Source: an uncultured Oscillospiraceae bacterium
Lineage (GTDB): Bacteria > Bacillota > Clostridia > Oscillospirales > Ruminococcaceae
Direction: 5' to 3'
DNA: 64,000 nucleotides
Assembly (NCBI GenBank): GCA_910579175.1
Contig: CAJTTB010000009.1
Span: forward strand, 1 to 64,000
A program made the position numbers and the translations under genes. Shown piece by piece: positions 14,808 to 23,803 of this stretch. The first letter of the stretch is position 1; each line of letters begins with the position of its first letter. The notes under the pieces were generated by a model. It was not told the origin of the DNA. It worked only from the letters and a program-made list of their open reading frames with translations, and searched no databases.

Positions 14808-15500
14808 ATGAAATTATATTACGATTTACATATTCACTCTTGTCTTTCCCCTTGTGGCGACAATGATATGACACCCAACAACATTGTCAATATGTCATTG
14901 TTAAAGGAATTGGATGTAATTGCACTATCTGACCACAATACCGCCAAAAATGTTCTCGCTGTCAAACAGGTTGCTGAACAATCGGATTTACTGGTAATTC
15001 CAGCGATTGAAGTATGTACCAATGAAGAAGTACATATCCTCTGTCTATTTGAAAATTTCTCCGCCTGTGAAGCCTTTGGAGCGTATTTGTACTCGCTGCT
15101 TCCTCCCATTCAAAACAAACCGGAAATTTTTGGACAACAAATCGTGATGAATGCGCTTGATGAACCAGTGGAAACACTCGATAAATTGCTGATCAATGCT
15201 GCTAATCTGAGTATTGACCAACTTGTCAATGTTCTTCCAGATTATCAGGGATTTGCCGTTCCTGCGCACATTGACCGCAGTTCCTACTCCATCATATCCA
15301 GTCTTGGTTTTATTCCGCCAGATTATCAATTTTCTTGTGTAGAAGTTAAAAAACCGCCCTTTTCTTGTGACTTTACAGGAAATGTTATCACCAATTCCGA
15401 TGCACACTATCTGGAACATATTTCCGAACGAGAGCATTATTTAGAGGTAACAGAAAAAAGTATCAAAGGTGTTTTAAACGCAATCAAAAAACTGCCATGA
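14808..15500 (+). CDS. PHP-domain metal-dependent phosphoesterase
   Basis: The product (230 aa) is a PHP-family hydrolase. DLHIHSCLSPCGDND supplies the HxH pair (H8, H10), followed by ALSDHNTAKN, IPAIEVCTNEEVHI, a conserved PAHIDRSS, and NSDAHYLEHI near the C-terminus. All metal ligands expected for a trinuclear PHP site appear to be present. Members hydrolyse phosphoesters such as nucleotides, pAp or histidinol phosphate, and the substrate here is not known. It closes the cluster and ends inside a terminator hairpin. Linked to ligand-binding DRTGG proteins, it might degrade a signalling nucleotide, which is speculation. Confidence 0.85.
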   Translation: MKLYYDLHIHSCLSPCGDNDMTPNNIVNMSLLKELDVIALSDHNTAKNVLAVKQVAEQSDLLVIPAIEVCTNEEVHILCLFENFSACEAFGAYLYSLLPPIQNKPEIFGQQIVMNALDEPVETLDKLLINAANLSIDQLVNVLPDYQGFAVPAHIDRSSYSIISSLGFIPPDYQFSCVEVKKPPFSCDFTGNVITNSDAHYLEHISEREHYLEVTEKSIKGVLNAIKKLP

Positions 15501-15525
15501 CAATTCTTTGCCATGGCAGTTTTTG
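15486..15525. terminator. bidirectional terminator between PHP gene and telA
   Basis: AACTGCCATG (15490-15499) and CATGGCAGTT (15512-15521) form the stem, with an A run before and a T run after. The stop codons of the two convergent genes lie in or beside it. Confidence 0.9.
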
Positions 15526-15526
15526 A

Positions 15527-16672
15527 TTAATTTCTAATTTCCAATAATTTTTGTTTTAACTGATTTTCAATTTGTCGCAATTCTACTTCTGCTTCACGGC
15601 GTCTTTGACGTCCTTCTACTTGAATTTGCATTACCTCATCTAAGGTAGAAATCAATGCTTCATTGGTGTGGCGAAGCGTTTCTATATCCACAATGCCGCG
15701 TTCTGATTCCCTAGCAGCCTCAATTGTACCAATCTTTAAAGCATCTGCATTTTTGCGCAATAATTGATTGGTCAAATCATTTACTTCTCGCTGTGCCTTG
15801 ATCGCCTGTTGTGTATGAGAAAGTCCAAGTGCAATGACCATCTGGCTCTTCCACAAAGGAATGGTATTGACAATCGTGGACTGTATTTTTTCAGACATCA
15901 ATGTATTGCTGTTTTGCACCATACGAATTTGAGGTGCCATCTGAATCGCAATGATACGAGTCAACTCTAAATCATGAATTTTCTTTTCAAAACGATCGCA
16001 CATAGATGCCAAATCATTGGCAGCCTGTGAATCCTCTGGCAGATTGGTCGCTTGTGCCTTTGCAACCAATTCTGGAAGAACTGTATTTCTGGTTTCCTCC
16101 AGCTTTTTCTTGCCCGCTAAAATATACATTGACAACTCTTTAAAATTTGTCAAGTTCACTTCATAGAGTTTATCAAGCATAGCAACATCTTTCATCAACT
16201 GAATTTGATGTTTTTCCAGTGTATCACAAATCTTCTGTACATTCACATCTACACGGTCATATCTGGTTTTTAGATTGCTGATTTGATTGGAAGTTTTTTT
16301 GAAAAATCCCATCAATCCCTTTTTTTCTTCTTCTGCATCAAAGTTTCTCAGCTCTCCTACCAAACTGACAATCATGTCTCCCACTTCACCTAGATCTTTG
16401 GTGCGAACACTATTCAAGGCAGTGTCAGAAAAACTTGCAATTTTTTGCTGTGCGCCTGCTCCATATTGCAGTACAACACCACTGTTGGTCAAATCAATCT
16501 TTTTTGCAAATTCATCTACCATTTTTTGCTCTTGAGGTGATAGACGCACTTCCTCTACTGGTGCTGGTTTTTCCTTTTTCTCCTCTGGCAGTTTTGTATC
16601 CCCAAAAGGATCTAATGTCAAAGTCGGTGTCATTTCCAAAACAATCTCATCTTTTTGTAAATTTTCATCCAT
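15527..16672 (-). CDS. telA: toxic anion resistance family protein TelA
   Basis: The product (381 aa) belongs to the TelA/YaaN family, linked to tellurite and antibiotic tolerance in several Firmicutes by a mechanism not settled. It is soluble and almost entirely helical, with long predicted coiled coils. Recognisable segments include LSMYILAGKKKLEE (about 179-192), VNTIPLWKSQMVIALGLSH and the C-terminal EAARESERGIVDIETL. It follows xpaC, 33 bases away on the same strand, and the pair is a conserved unit. It is convergent with the PHP gene across a shared terminator. Confidence 0.92.
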   Translation of the reverse strand: MDENLQKDEIVLEMTPTLTLDPFGDTKLPEEKKEKPAPVEEVRLSPQEQKMVDEFAKKIDLTNSGVVLQYGAGAQQKIASFSDTALNSVRTKDLGEVGDMIVSLVGELRNFDAEEEKKGLMGFFKKTSNQISNLKTRYDRVDVNVQKICDTLEKHQIQLMKDVAMLDKLYEVNLTNFKELSMYILAGKKKLEETRNTVLPELVAKAQATNLPEDSQAANDLASMCDRFEKKIHDLELTRIIAIQMAPQIRMVQNSNTLMSEKIQSTIVNTIPLWKSQMVIALGLSHTQQAIKAQREVNDLTNQLLRKNADALKIGTIEAARESERGIVDIETLRHTNEALISTLDEVMQIQVEGRQRRREAEVELRQIENQLKQKLLEIRN

Positions 16673-16705
16673 GATGTTACCCCCTTATATTCTCTGTTTT
16701 TACAT

Positions 16706-17605
16706 TTACAGTGTCAGTTGAATTGAACCATTGTCGGCATCACCGCGGTCGTCGTGAATCGTATCACCTTTTATATCCAACTTGAAGTCATCTTCTGTCA
16801 AACCTTCCTGTGCCAACATCGTCTTTAATACAGCAATATCTGAAGCAATATCCATTGCCTCGTCTGCAAATAGTTTGTCAAGCTGCTTTTCAAATGCCAC
16901 TGCCATGGTGTGTATCATACCTTCAATATCTGTAATAGAAGCGTTGATATGTTCTCCATCAATCCGTTGTTGTTTTAAAACATCATAAGAATTTAATAAC
17001 TTTAATAATGTAGGCAGATAATAATTCATAAATTTGCGAATTTGAGGCGCATTATCAGGATGTTCTGAAATGTAGTTAAAGATTTTTTCAATGGACTCTT
17101 CCATTCTTACAATCTGTTGATATACATTTTGGTCATTTTTCGCAATTCGACGATTGATCTTCTTAATCGCCTCTAGATACAAGCGTCCATCTGTAATCAA
17201 TTTTTCCACTTCATTTTGTGGTTCAGCTTCTTCTAAAACTCTTTCTACCTCTTTGACCTGTTCAAGATGTGGAGGTTCTTCTATCTGTGGCAAAGGAGGA
17301 GCCATTCTTTTATCTGGAATCGCACGTTTTAATATCTGATATAAAATAATCCCAACAACAGCTCCCAAAACAATTGGCACTTCTGGAATGGTAAATAATA
17401 CTGCAAAAGCCAATACTGCACTCAAGATGGCAATCGACATACGAAACCGAGATTTTTGTTGTACTTGTATTTGTTGCGGCTGTTGAGAAACAATTTGAGA
17501 TTGTTGTGATTGATTCCAATGAGCAGGTTTTGTGTGTTGTGGAAAGCCAGAATTATTTTGATGATTTCGGTCAACCCTTGTTCCATCCAATTTATTCCAA
17601 GCCAT
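16706..17605 (-). CDS. xpaC: XpaC-family membrane protein
   Basis: The product (299 aa) resembles XpaC (PF10112), the usual companion of TelA. An N-terminal Gln/Pro-rich stretch (about 1-50) precedes two transmembrane helices (about 54-90). A long helical cytoplasmic part follows, with KLITDGRLYLEAIKKINR and FMNYYLPTLLKLLNSYDVLK. The start at MAWNKLDGTR follows GGTGAAG; a frame six codons longer is less likely. The name comes from a reported phosphate-ester hydrolysing activity, but the cellular role is unclear. Confidence 0.85.
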   Translation of the reverse strand: MAWNKLDGTRVDRNHQNNSGFPQHTKPAHWNQSQQSQIVSQQPQQIQVQQKSRFRMSIAILSAVLAFAVLFTIPEVPIVLGAVVGIILYQILKRAIPDKRMAPPLPQIEEPPHLEQVKEVERVLEEAEPQNEVEKLITDGRLYLEAIKKINRRIAKNDQNVYQQIVRMEESIEKIFNYISEHPDNAPQIRKFMNYYLPTLLKLLNSYDVLKQQRIDGEHINASITDIEGMIHTMAVAFEKQLDKLFADEAMDIASDIAVLKTMLAQEGLTEDDFKLDIKGDTIHDDRGDADNGSIQLTL

Positions 17606-17750
17606 AAAAACTTCACCAGCCAATCTATTAATTTAAGTTTATCTGTATTTATTTTACATGGTTTTATCAGAAGTGTCAACTTAAATACTGACCCCAAATC
17701 ATAAATTTATATTAAGATATCATAACTACAATATTAAGATTTCTAAAAAA

Positions 17751-17876
17751 TTTTTTATCATCAGTCGCCGACGATGGTTAGGCAAATGAGAGAGTAATCA
17801 AAAATATGACTTTTTCTTATGTGCCTTTAGGCACATTCTAAATCAATACTATCTTTATGATAGAATTGTCGACTTT
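17751..17876. repeat. palindromic extragenic repeat, copy A
   Basis: This stretch matches 23181-23290 (copy B) over about 90 bases: ATTTTTTAT at the left edge, a variable middle, then GAGTAA(T)CAAAAATAT, a T run, the hairpin ATGTGCCTTTAGGCACAT (17819-17836) and the nearly identical tail AAATCAATACTAT (17840-17852). It fills the spacer upstream of xpaC. No protein appears to be encoded. Confidence 0.75.
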
Positions 17877-17896
17877 TTGACGGTTCACCAAACAAC

Positions 17897-17936
17897 AAAA
17901 AATCAGTGGCATAAATTTCATACCACTGATTTTTTA
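17897..17936 (-). terminator. terminator of the M18 aminopeptidase gene
   Basis: AAAAATCAGTGG (17898-17909) pairs with CCACTGATTTTT (17923-17934). On the minus strand the stem is followed by TTTTTTG and lies just beyond the stop at 17946. Confidence 0.88.
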
Positions 17937-17945
17937 TTTTTATGA

Positions 17946-19349
17946 TTATTCATCTTTTGCAAATGCTTCAAATGCTTTATAAGTCATATAAACATCCAAT
18001 TTTGAAGTCACTTCATAAGGTGCATGCATGGACAGTACTGGCACACCAATATCAATGACATCTACATCTAGATTGGCAATATATTGTGCTACTGTTCCGC
18101 CGCCGCCTTGGTCCACTTTTCCAAGTTCTGCAATCTGCCAAACCACTTGATGCTTATCTAATATATTGCAAACCTTTGCCACAAACTCAGCAGAAGCATC
18201 AGAGGTACCACCTTTTCCACGAGAACCGGTGTACTTTGTCAACGTAACGCCATAATTGATATAAGCTGCATTGTTCTTTTCATGTACATCTGGATATTTG
18301 GGGTCAAATGCTGCATTGACATCAGCAGATAAACACTGAGAATGAGACAATACAGTTCTGCCATCGACGTGATAAGGTTTTGCCAAATCTGCAATAAAAT
18401 ATTTTAAATAGGAAGCGTGCAAACCAGTATTTCCATCAGAACCGGTTTCTTCTTTATCTGCAAATATAGTGACCAATGTTTTGCTCGGTTTGTCACAGGT
18501 CAGGGCGCCCATCAAAGAAGTATAGGCACATACACGGTCATCTTGTCCATAACCGCCAATCAAACTGCGGTCAAAACCGATATCCTGTACTGGAAAAGCT
18601 GGAACAGCTTCTAATTCTGCAGTTATAAAATCGCCTTCCACAATGCCATATTTTTGATTTAACAAAGACATGATATTCAATTTTACTTTTTCGCTGATAT
18701 CATCATCTTTAAAAGGAAGTGAACCAATTAAAATTGTCAATTCCTCTCCCTTTACTGCTTCTGGCAAAGAGCGCTTCATCTGGTCAGCAGCCAGATGTGG
18801 CAGCAAGTCTGTTACACAAAATACAGGGTCTTCAGCGCTTTCTCCAATATTCACCTCTATTTTCGTGCCATCTTTTTTTACAATGACACCATGAAGGGAC
18901 AATGGAATTGCAGTCCATTGATATTTTTTAATGCCCCCATAATAATGGGTTTTAAAAAATGCCAGTTGTGATTCTTCAAACAATGGACGTGGTTTTAAAT
19001 CCAAACGAGGCGCGTCAATATGAGAGGCAACTAAGTGCACACCCTGCTCAATTGGTTGTGTTCCAATGGTTGCCATAATCAGTGCCTTTCCTCGATTGTT
19101 CAAATACACCTTATCTCCTGCCTGATAAGTTTGATTTTTGTCAAATGGTTGAAAGCCATGTTGCTCTAATATTTTCACAATCTGATCAACAGCTTCGCGT
19201 TCTGTCTTTGCTGCATTTAAAAACGTTTTATATCCATCACAAAATTCAAATGCTTTTTGCAACTCCTTTTCATCAATGGTTTCTCCAATATTTTTATTTT
19301 CCATGATAAGGGTTTCTTTTAATTGTTTTCCAAGACTTTTCTCTGACAT
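17946..19349 (-). CDS. M18-family aspartyl-type aminopeptidase
   Basis: The product (467 aa) is a zinc metallo-aminopeptidase of family M18, which removes N-terminal acidic or other residues from peptides in the cytoplasm. Metal-site motifs are VASHIDAPRLDLK (about 107-119), FADKEETGSDGNTG (catalytic Glu pair), SADVNAAFDPKYP and KGGTSDASAEFVAK. The start MSEKSLGKQL follows GAAGGAG at 19349. The frame continues 26 codons upstream through repeat-like A+T-rich sequence (GCGGAATCATAAAAAATATTCC at about 19404-19425) and should not be used. A terminator follows. Confidence 0.94.
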   Translation of the reverse strand: MSEKSLGKQLKETLIMENKNIGETIDEKELQKAFEFCDGYKTFLNAAKTEREAVDQIVKILEQHGFQPFDKNQTYQAGDKVYLNNRGKALIMATIGTQPIEQGVHLVASHIDAPRLDLKPRPLFEESQLAFFKTHYYGGIKKYQWTAIPLSLHGVIVKKDGTKIEVNIGESAEDPVFCVTDLLPHLAADQMKRSLPEAVKGEELTILIGSLPFKDDDISEKVKLNIMSLLNQKYGIVEGDFITAELEAVPAFPVQDIGFDRSLIGGYGQDDRVCAYTSLMGALTCDKPSKTLVTIFADKEETGSDGNTGLHASYLKYFIADLAKPYHVDGRTVLSHSQCLSADVNAAFDPKYPDVHEKNNAAYINYGVTLTKYTGSRGKGGTSDASAEFVAKVCNILDKHQVVWQIAELGKVDQGGGGTVAQYIANLDVDVIDIGVPVLSMHAPYEVTSKLDVYMTYKAFEAFAKDE

Positions 19350-19426
19350 AAATCTATCTCCTTCATATTTGATTATAAAATAACCAGTTTTCCTGGTAAT
19401 TTGCGGAATCATAAAAAATATTCCCA

Positions 19427-20008
19427 TTATTTTTTCAGATACAATTGTTGATACTTGCGATAATTTCGCATTACCTTATCCACATAGTGATTGGTATCTC
19501 GATAGGGAATCACTTCCAATGTCTTTCCATCTGAAGAATACTCCTGATTGCTTAGCCAATTGTTTGTAGCAGTGCGACCAGCGTGATAGGCACTTAAAAC
19601 CACTTCATAATCATGAAACTCATTGAGCAGATAGGACAATAAATAAGTCCCATACATAATATTTACCTCTGGTCTTAACATATCATCATGAACATATTGA
19701 CTTGTTTGTTTTTTCCCAATTTTGGTACCAATCCATTGAAATGTATCTTCTGTAATCTGCATCAGTCCTTTTGCATTATTTTCGGAAACAGCATTTGGCT
19801 GAAATCCACTTTCTGTCTTAATCACTGCATAAACTAAATTCTGGTCTACCTGATAAAGGTCTGCATACTGTTCTACCAGTACTGCATACTTTTGAGGATA
19901 CATCATACTATGATAAACATCAATTCCTATTTTTACAAAAAAGAAAAAAATTACCAAGCATAAAATACTCAGTACTATTTTAGCCCAGCCTTTAAGCCTT
20001 ATCACCAT
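19427..20008 (-). CDS. membrane-anchored lytic transglycosylase (SLT domain)
   Basis: The product (193 aa) has one N-terminal transmembrane anchor (about 10-30) and an outward-facing SLT/goose-lysozyme-like domain. The catalytic Glu is in VIKTESGFQPNAVS, followed by the family motifs AKGLMQITEDTFQWIG, YGTYLLSYLL and SAYHAGRTATNNW. It cleaves the MurNAc-GlcNAc bond of peptidoglycan with anhydro-sugar formation. The first 17 bases overlap the end of the Sua5-CoaE gene, and in other Clostridia SLT genes also follow coaE, which supports a shared transcript. Confidence 0.92.
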   Translation of the reverse strand: MVIRLKGWAKIVLSILCLVIFFFFVKIGIDVYHSMMYPQKYAVLVEQYADLYQVDQNLVYAVIKTESGFQPNAVSENNAKGLMQITEDTFQWIGTKIGKKQTSQYVHDDMLRPEVNIMYGTYLLSYLLNEFHDYEVVLSAYHAGRTATNNWLSNQEYSSDGKTLEVIPYRDTNHYVDKVMRNYRKYQQLYLKK

Positions 20009-21629
20009 TGATATTCTCCTTAATCTTTTTGATGATTTGTACTGTTTTTTCCTTTAAATCCTCTTGACTGCCATCATTTTTTATAACCTCATCTGATTGA
20101 GCGCTATAAAATTCATCGTCATGCTGCGCACTCATACGTTTCGCCGCTTCAAAAACAGAAATAAAATCTCTTTTTATAATGCGATCTTCTCGAATCTCTT
20201 TTGGGGCCAATACGGATACAACATAATCACAAATGTGGTTGATACCACTTTCAAATAATGTGGGTGCATCCAATAAAATCCATTTGCAACCATGTTGATG
20301 TAATTGTTGTACCTGTTGTTCAACCACCTTTGTGATCCGTGGATACATCACATGATTTAGATAACTCAAATATTCTGCATTGCCAAAGACAAGATTGCCC
20401 AATTTTTTTCGATTTAATGCCTGATTCTGATCTAAAATGGCTGTTCCAAAATATCCAGTCAATTTTTCTATTACTTCAGGACGTTCAATCACCTGTCTTG
20501 CAATCTGATCACAATTTAATACCGAAACTTTATGCTCTGAAAAAATCTGACTGACCGTTGTCTTTCCGCTTCCAGTTTGTCCGGTCAATCCAATGATAAT
20601 TGGTCGTTTCAGTGAAATCATTTGAAATCCACAAGCGCGAACCAAGCGATTATAGACAGCCAATCCCACCCCAGTCTTACTGGGCATACGGGCATATACT
20701 TTTTTTAATCCCAACTTGTCAATCTCTCTGAGTGAATCAAACAAAGAAGCTGCCTGCTGGTCACTGTTATCCTTTTCCCCATAGGTAACACAGGGGATAG
20801 AAAATCTGTTTTCCTCTCCGTCGAACACAAGCACGCCAGTTTTATCACTTAGATGCCTTTGAACATATTGTTCAAACTGCGCTAAAGTACCATCTAACAT
20901 GATAATTTCTGCATTGGGTGAATAATGTTTATACTTCATACCAGGAGAAGCTGCTGGTTGATGTTCCTCCAACTTGGTAAAAACACCATTGTCAATCTTA
21001 ACGGTTTGTACCACATGGAGTAAATCGTCCATTGTAATCTTTCCCGGACGTAAAATGGTAACTTCATCATCTCCCACCGAAATTACTGTTGACTCCAAAC
21101 CGACAGCGCATTCACCACCATCAATGATATAGGATATCTTTCCATTTAAATCCTGATAAACATGTTGTGCCTTTGTTGGGCTGGGTTTTCCTGAAAGATT
21201 GGCAGAAGGCGCTGCAATGGGTACATTACACAATCTGATAAACGCTCGCGCCACTTGATGGGAGGGCATACGTACACCCACGGTATCCAGTCCAGCGGAT
21301 ACTTCAAACGGCACACTGTGATGCTTTGGCAAAACCATCGTCAAAGGTCCTGGCCAAAAGGTCTCTGCCAATGCCTGTGCTGTCTTGGAAAATACACCAA
21401 CCACTCGATGTATCATCTGTATATCTGAAATATGGACAATCAAAGGATTGTCCTGAGGTCTTCCCTTTACTTGGAATATCTTTTCAATCGCATGGGGATT
21501 TGTTGCATCTGCACCCAATCCATAAACGGTCTCGGTGGGAATCGCCACGATTTCACCATGTAACAATTCTTGTTTTGCAAGATTCAAACATGATTCCACT
21601 GGTTGTATAATTTTTGTATCTTTCATCAT
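19992..21629 (-). CDS. Sua5/TsaC threonylcarbamoyl-AMP synthase fused to dephospho-CoA kinase
   Basis: This 545-residue protein fuses two housekeeping enzymes. Residues 1-335 are a full Sua5-type L-threonylcarbamoyladenylate synthase (t6A tRNA modification). The YrdC part shows VAIPTETVYGLGADATNP, KGRPQDNPLIVHI and PIAAPSANLSGKPSPT, and a Sua5 C-terminal domain starts at HYSPNAEIIMLDG. Residues 342-545 are a complete CoaE (last step of CoA synthesis), with P-loop GLTGQTGSGKTTV (about 347-359), CDQIAR and LLDAPTLFESG. The frame is uninterrupted and no start-plus-RBS is visible at the junction, so a true fusion is likely. prfA precedes it by 30 bases and the SLT gene overlaps its end. Confidence 0.93.
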   Translation of the reverse strand: MMKDTKIIQPVESCLNLAKQELLHGEIVAIPTETVYGLGADATNPHAIEKIFQVKGRPQDNPLIVHISDIQMIHRVVGVFSKTAQALAETFWPGPLTMVLPKHHSVPFEVSAGLDTVGVRMPSHQVARAFIRLCNVPIAAPSANLSGKPSPTKAQHVYQDLNGKISYIIDGGECAVGLESTVISVGDDEVTILRPGKITMDDLLHVVQTVKIDNGVFTKLEEHQPAASPGMKYKHYSPNAEIIMLDGTLAQFEQYVQRHLSDKTGVLVFDGEENRFSIPCVTYGEKDNSDQQAASLFDSLREIDKLGLKKVYARMPSKTGVGLAVYNRLVRACGFQMISLKRPIIIGLTGQTGSGKTTVSQIFSEHKVSVLNCDQIARQVIERPEVIEKLTGYFGTAILDQNQALNRKKLGNLVFGNAEYLSYLNHVMYPRITKVVEQQVQQLHQHGCKWILLDAPTLFESGINHICDYVVSVLAPKEIREDRIIKRDFISVFEAAKRMSAQHDDEFYSAQSDEVIKNDGSQEDLKEKTVQIIKKIKENINGDKA

Positions 21630-21659
21630 GATTATTTCCTTAAATCAATGAGATATCCA

Positions 21660-22739
21660 TTAATTTTCTGCGGATTCTGCTGCCAACTTTAACGCTTGAT
21701 CAGCAGTAATTAAAGCGTCAAACACTTCATCCAGATTACCATTCAAATTATCTTCCAAATGGTATAAGGTCAAACCAATGCGGTGATCGGTCAATCTTCC
21801 CTGTGGATAATTATAGGTTCTAATGCGTTCTGAACGATCGCCCGTACCAACCTGCGCTTTTCTTTCTGAAGCTACCATATCAATTTGTTTTCTCTGTTCT
21901 TCTTCATATAAGCGGGAACGCAATACCTTCATCGCCTTGTCCTTATTTTTAAACTGGCTTCGTTCATCTTGACATTCTACTACCAAACCAGTTGGCAGAT
22001 GGGTAATGCGAATCGCACTTTCTGTCTTATTGATATGCTGTCCACCTGCTCCACTTGCGCGGAAGGTGTCAATTTGTAAATCCGTTGGATTGATCTCAAT
22101 TTCTACATCATCTACTTCAGCAAGTACCGCCACTGTTACCGTAGAGGTATGTACGCGCCCTTGAGACTCTGTTTCTGGCACGCGCTGTACACGGTGTACT
22201 CCACTTTCAAATTTTAATTTGGAATAAGCGCCTTCTCCTTCAATGCTAAAGCTAATTTCTTTTACGCCACCCAATTCTGTTTCATTTAGATTGATGATAT
22301 CAACTTTCCACCCCTGTTTTTCTGCATACATAGAATACATGCGATACAGAGAATGTGCAAATAAAGCTGCTTCCTCTCCTCCAGCACCGCCGCGAATTTC
22401 CATAATAACACTTCTTTCATCATTGGGGTCTTTGGGCAACAGCAAGACTTTTAATTCTTCGCTGATTTGTCCCAGTTTCTCTTTATTGACATCAAATTCT
22501 TCTTGGACAACCTCTTTAAAGTCCTTGTCTAGTCCACCCTCTTCAAGCAATTCCTTTGCCTCTTCAAAAGCGTTTTTACAGGATTTATATTCCCGATACT
22601 TTTCTACAATCGGTGTTAAATTTTTATATTCCTTCATCAAATCTCGATATTGTACATTATCATTGATGATCGCTGGATCCATCAACTTCTCATTGATTTC
22701 CTCATATCGATTTTCTGTTAAACTCAATTTATCAAACAT
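21660..22739 (-). CDS. prfA: peptide chain release factor 1
   Basis: At 359 aa the product has the usual RF1 length. The catalytic GGQ is in [19 protein letters not shown], and [17 protein letters not shown] and [19 protein letters not shown] are diagnostic of the class. It releases finished peptides at UAA and UAG. It is the first of a run prfA - Sua5/CoaE - SLT on the minus strand. Confidence 0.97.
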   Translation of the reverse strand: MFDKLSLTENRYEEINEKLMDPAIINDNVQYRDLMKEYKNLTPIVEKYREYKSCKNAFEEAKELLEEGGLDKDFKEVVQEEFDVNKEKLGQISEELKVLLLPKDPNDERSVIMEIRGGAGGEEAALFAHSLYRMYSMYAEKQGWKVDIINLNETELGGVKEISFSIEGEGAYSKLKFESGVHRVQRVPETESQGRVHTSTVTVAVLAEVDDVEIEINPTDLQIDTFRASGAGGQHINKTESAIRITHLPTGLVVECQDERSQFKNKDKAMKVLRSRLYEEEQRKQIDMVASERKAQVGTGDRSERIRTYNYPQGRLTDHRIGLTLYHLEDNLNGNLDEVFDALITADQALKLAAESAEN

Positions 22740-22838
22740 AAAATACTCCTTATTATCTTTATTATTTTATTTTTTTCTTATTAAAAAAGTATGTCTCATT
22801 TATAAAGTTTAGGTTACATCATTCTATCCATGAAAACT

Positions 22839-23117
22839 TTATAACCCCTGTTCTAATACATCAAAACCATCATAATAAGCCGAAAAAAGATAAACATTTT
22901 TCCATTTGGATAACACTGCCCATGCGAAATGTTTGGTTTCATCATCGATAACTTCAGCAATATAGACACCGCCATACTTGAACATGCGGCGCGGTACTTC
23001 ATACTCTGAAAAATCTGTTTTTGAAAGTTTTATTTCAGAGAGAATTTCACAGTTATGTTTTTCAAGAAATTTTAATTCTTCCTTAGAATAATTGGTATTC
23101 AATCGAAATTTTATCAT
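22839..23117 (-). CDS. small protein of unknown function
   Basis: A 92-residue product with no signal or membrane segment. It is rich in aromatic and charged residues and ends FSAYYDGFDVLEQGL. GAGAGGAA lies upstream, though close to the ATG. I do not recognise a family. It is bordered on one side by prfA and on the other by repeat copy B. It might be a small toxin-system or housekeeping protein, but nothing supports either. Confidence 0.5.
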   Translation of the reverse strand: MIKFRLNTNYSKEELKFLEKHNCEILSEIKLSKTDFSEYEVPRRMFKYGGVYIAEVIDDETKHFAWAVLSKWKNVYLFSAYYDGFDVLEQGL

Positions 23118-23180
23118 TTCCTCTCAAACTTTCCATTCCTATATAAAAACCTAAGGGCATATCATTCCCAAAAAAGCGTT

Positions 23181-23290
23181 TATTTTTTATTACGAGCCGC
23201 TGACAATTGTCAAGCGATTTGGCGAGTAACAAAAAATATTCCTTTTTTCTTGTGCCTGTAGGCACTTTCCAAATCAATACTATTTTTTAT
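23181..23290. repeat. palindromic extragenic repeat, copy B
   Basis: Copy of the element at 17751-17876. It has GAGTAACAAAAAATATTCC, then TTTTTTC, the hairpin GTGCCTGTAGGCAC (23252-23265) and AAATCAATACTAT (23271-23283). The left part contains the palindrome TGACAATTGTCA. A 64-codon minus-strand frame crosses it and is a by-product of the repeat, not a gene. Confidence 0.75.
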
Positions 23291-23425
23291 TGTATGAACG
23301 CATTGATTAAATTTACATGATTTCACCTTTGCCACGATTTTATCAATGGACTGTTTTTATAAATAATTTGTAGAAAACCAAAAGTAATTTTGTTTCATTC
23401 TTATTTTATCCCAAATATCTTTTAT

Positions 23426-23605
23426 TCACTTGCGAATGACCTCTTTGATATTCTTTTCTACCTTTGTTCTTGGAACCATCACTTCACGACCACATTTTGT
23501 ACAGCGAATTTTAAAATCCATACCAACGCGCAACACATCAAATAAAGCATTGCCACAAGGGTGATTTTTCTTCATCTTCAATACATCTCCGACCATAATA
23601 TCCAT
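23426..23605 (-). CDS. DUF951-family zinc-ribbon-like protein
   Basis: A 59-residue protein that is easily missed because of its size. It matches DUF951: MDIMVGDVLKMKKNHPCGN, then FDVLRVGMDFKIRCTKCGR with a CxxC pair, then EVMVPRTKVEKNI. Such proteins often occur beside or downstream of ychF or DNA-replication genes in Firmicutes; the exact role is unknown. The start at 23605 follows AAAGGCGGGAAG. The stop is TGA at 23426. It stands alone on the minus strand. Confidence 0.88.
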   Translation of the reverse strand: MDIMVGDVLKMKKNHPCGNALFDVLRVGMDFKIRCTKCGREVMVPRTKVEKNIKEVIRK

Positions 23606-23803
23606 ATTTGAATGCTTCCCGCCTTTCTTGTATTACCAAAACTACGTGAATGGTTTTATTATAACATACACAATCAAAAAGGCAAACTTTTTTGAAAATT
23701 TTTTCAATTTTTCTTCCAAAGTATAATTCTCCTTCACCGGTTTATAATAAATCTAACAGCTATTTCAAATCATCTTCGCAATTGATTATCAGGAGGAACT
23801 TAC

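Noticed and set aside
17946..19427. Upstream start of the M18 aminopeptidase at 19427
   Set aside because: The first 26 codons come from A+T-rich repeat-like sequence, while GAAGGAG directly precedes the ATG at 19349, where family similarity begins.
22243..22812. 189-codon frame antisense to prfA
   Set aside because: Shadow of prfA; Ser-rich low-complexity translation without a known domain.
23083..23277. 64-codon minus-strand frame across repeat copy B
   Set aside because: It coincides with the repeat, starts without a good ribosome binding site, and copy A does not keep the frame open.
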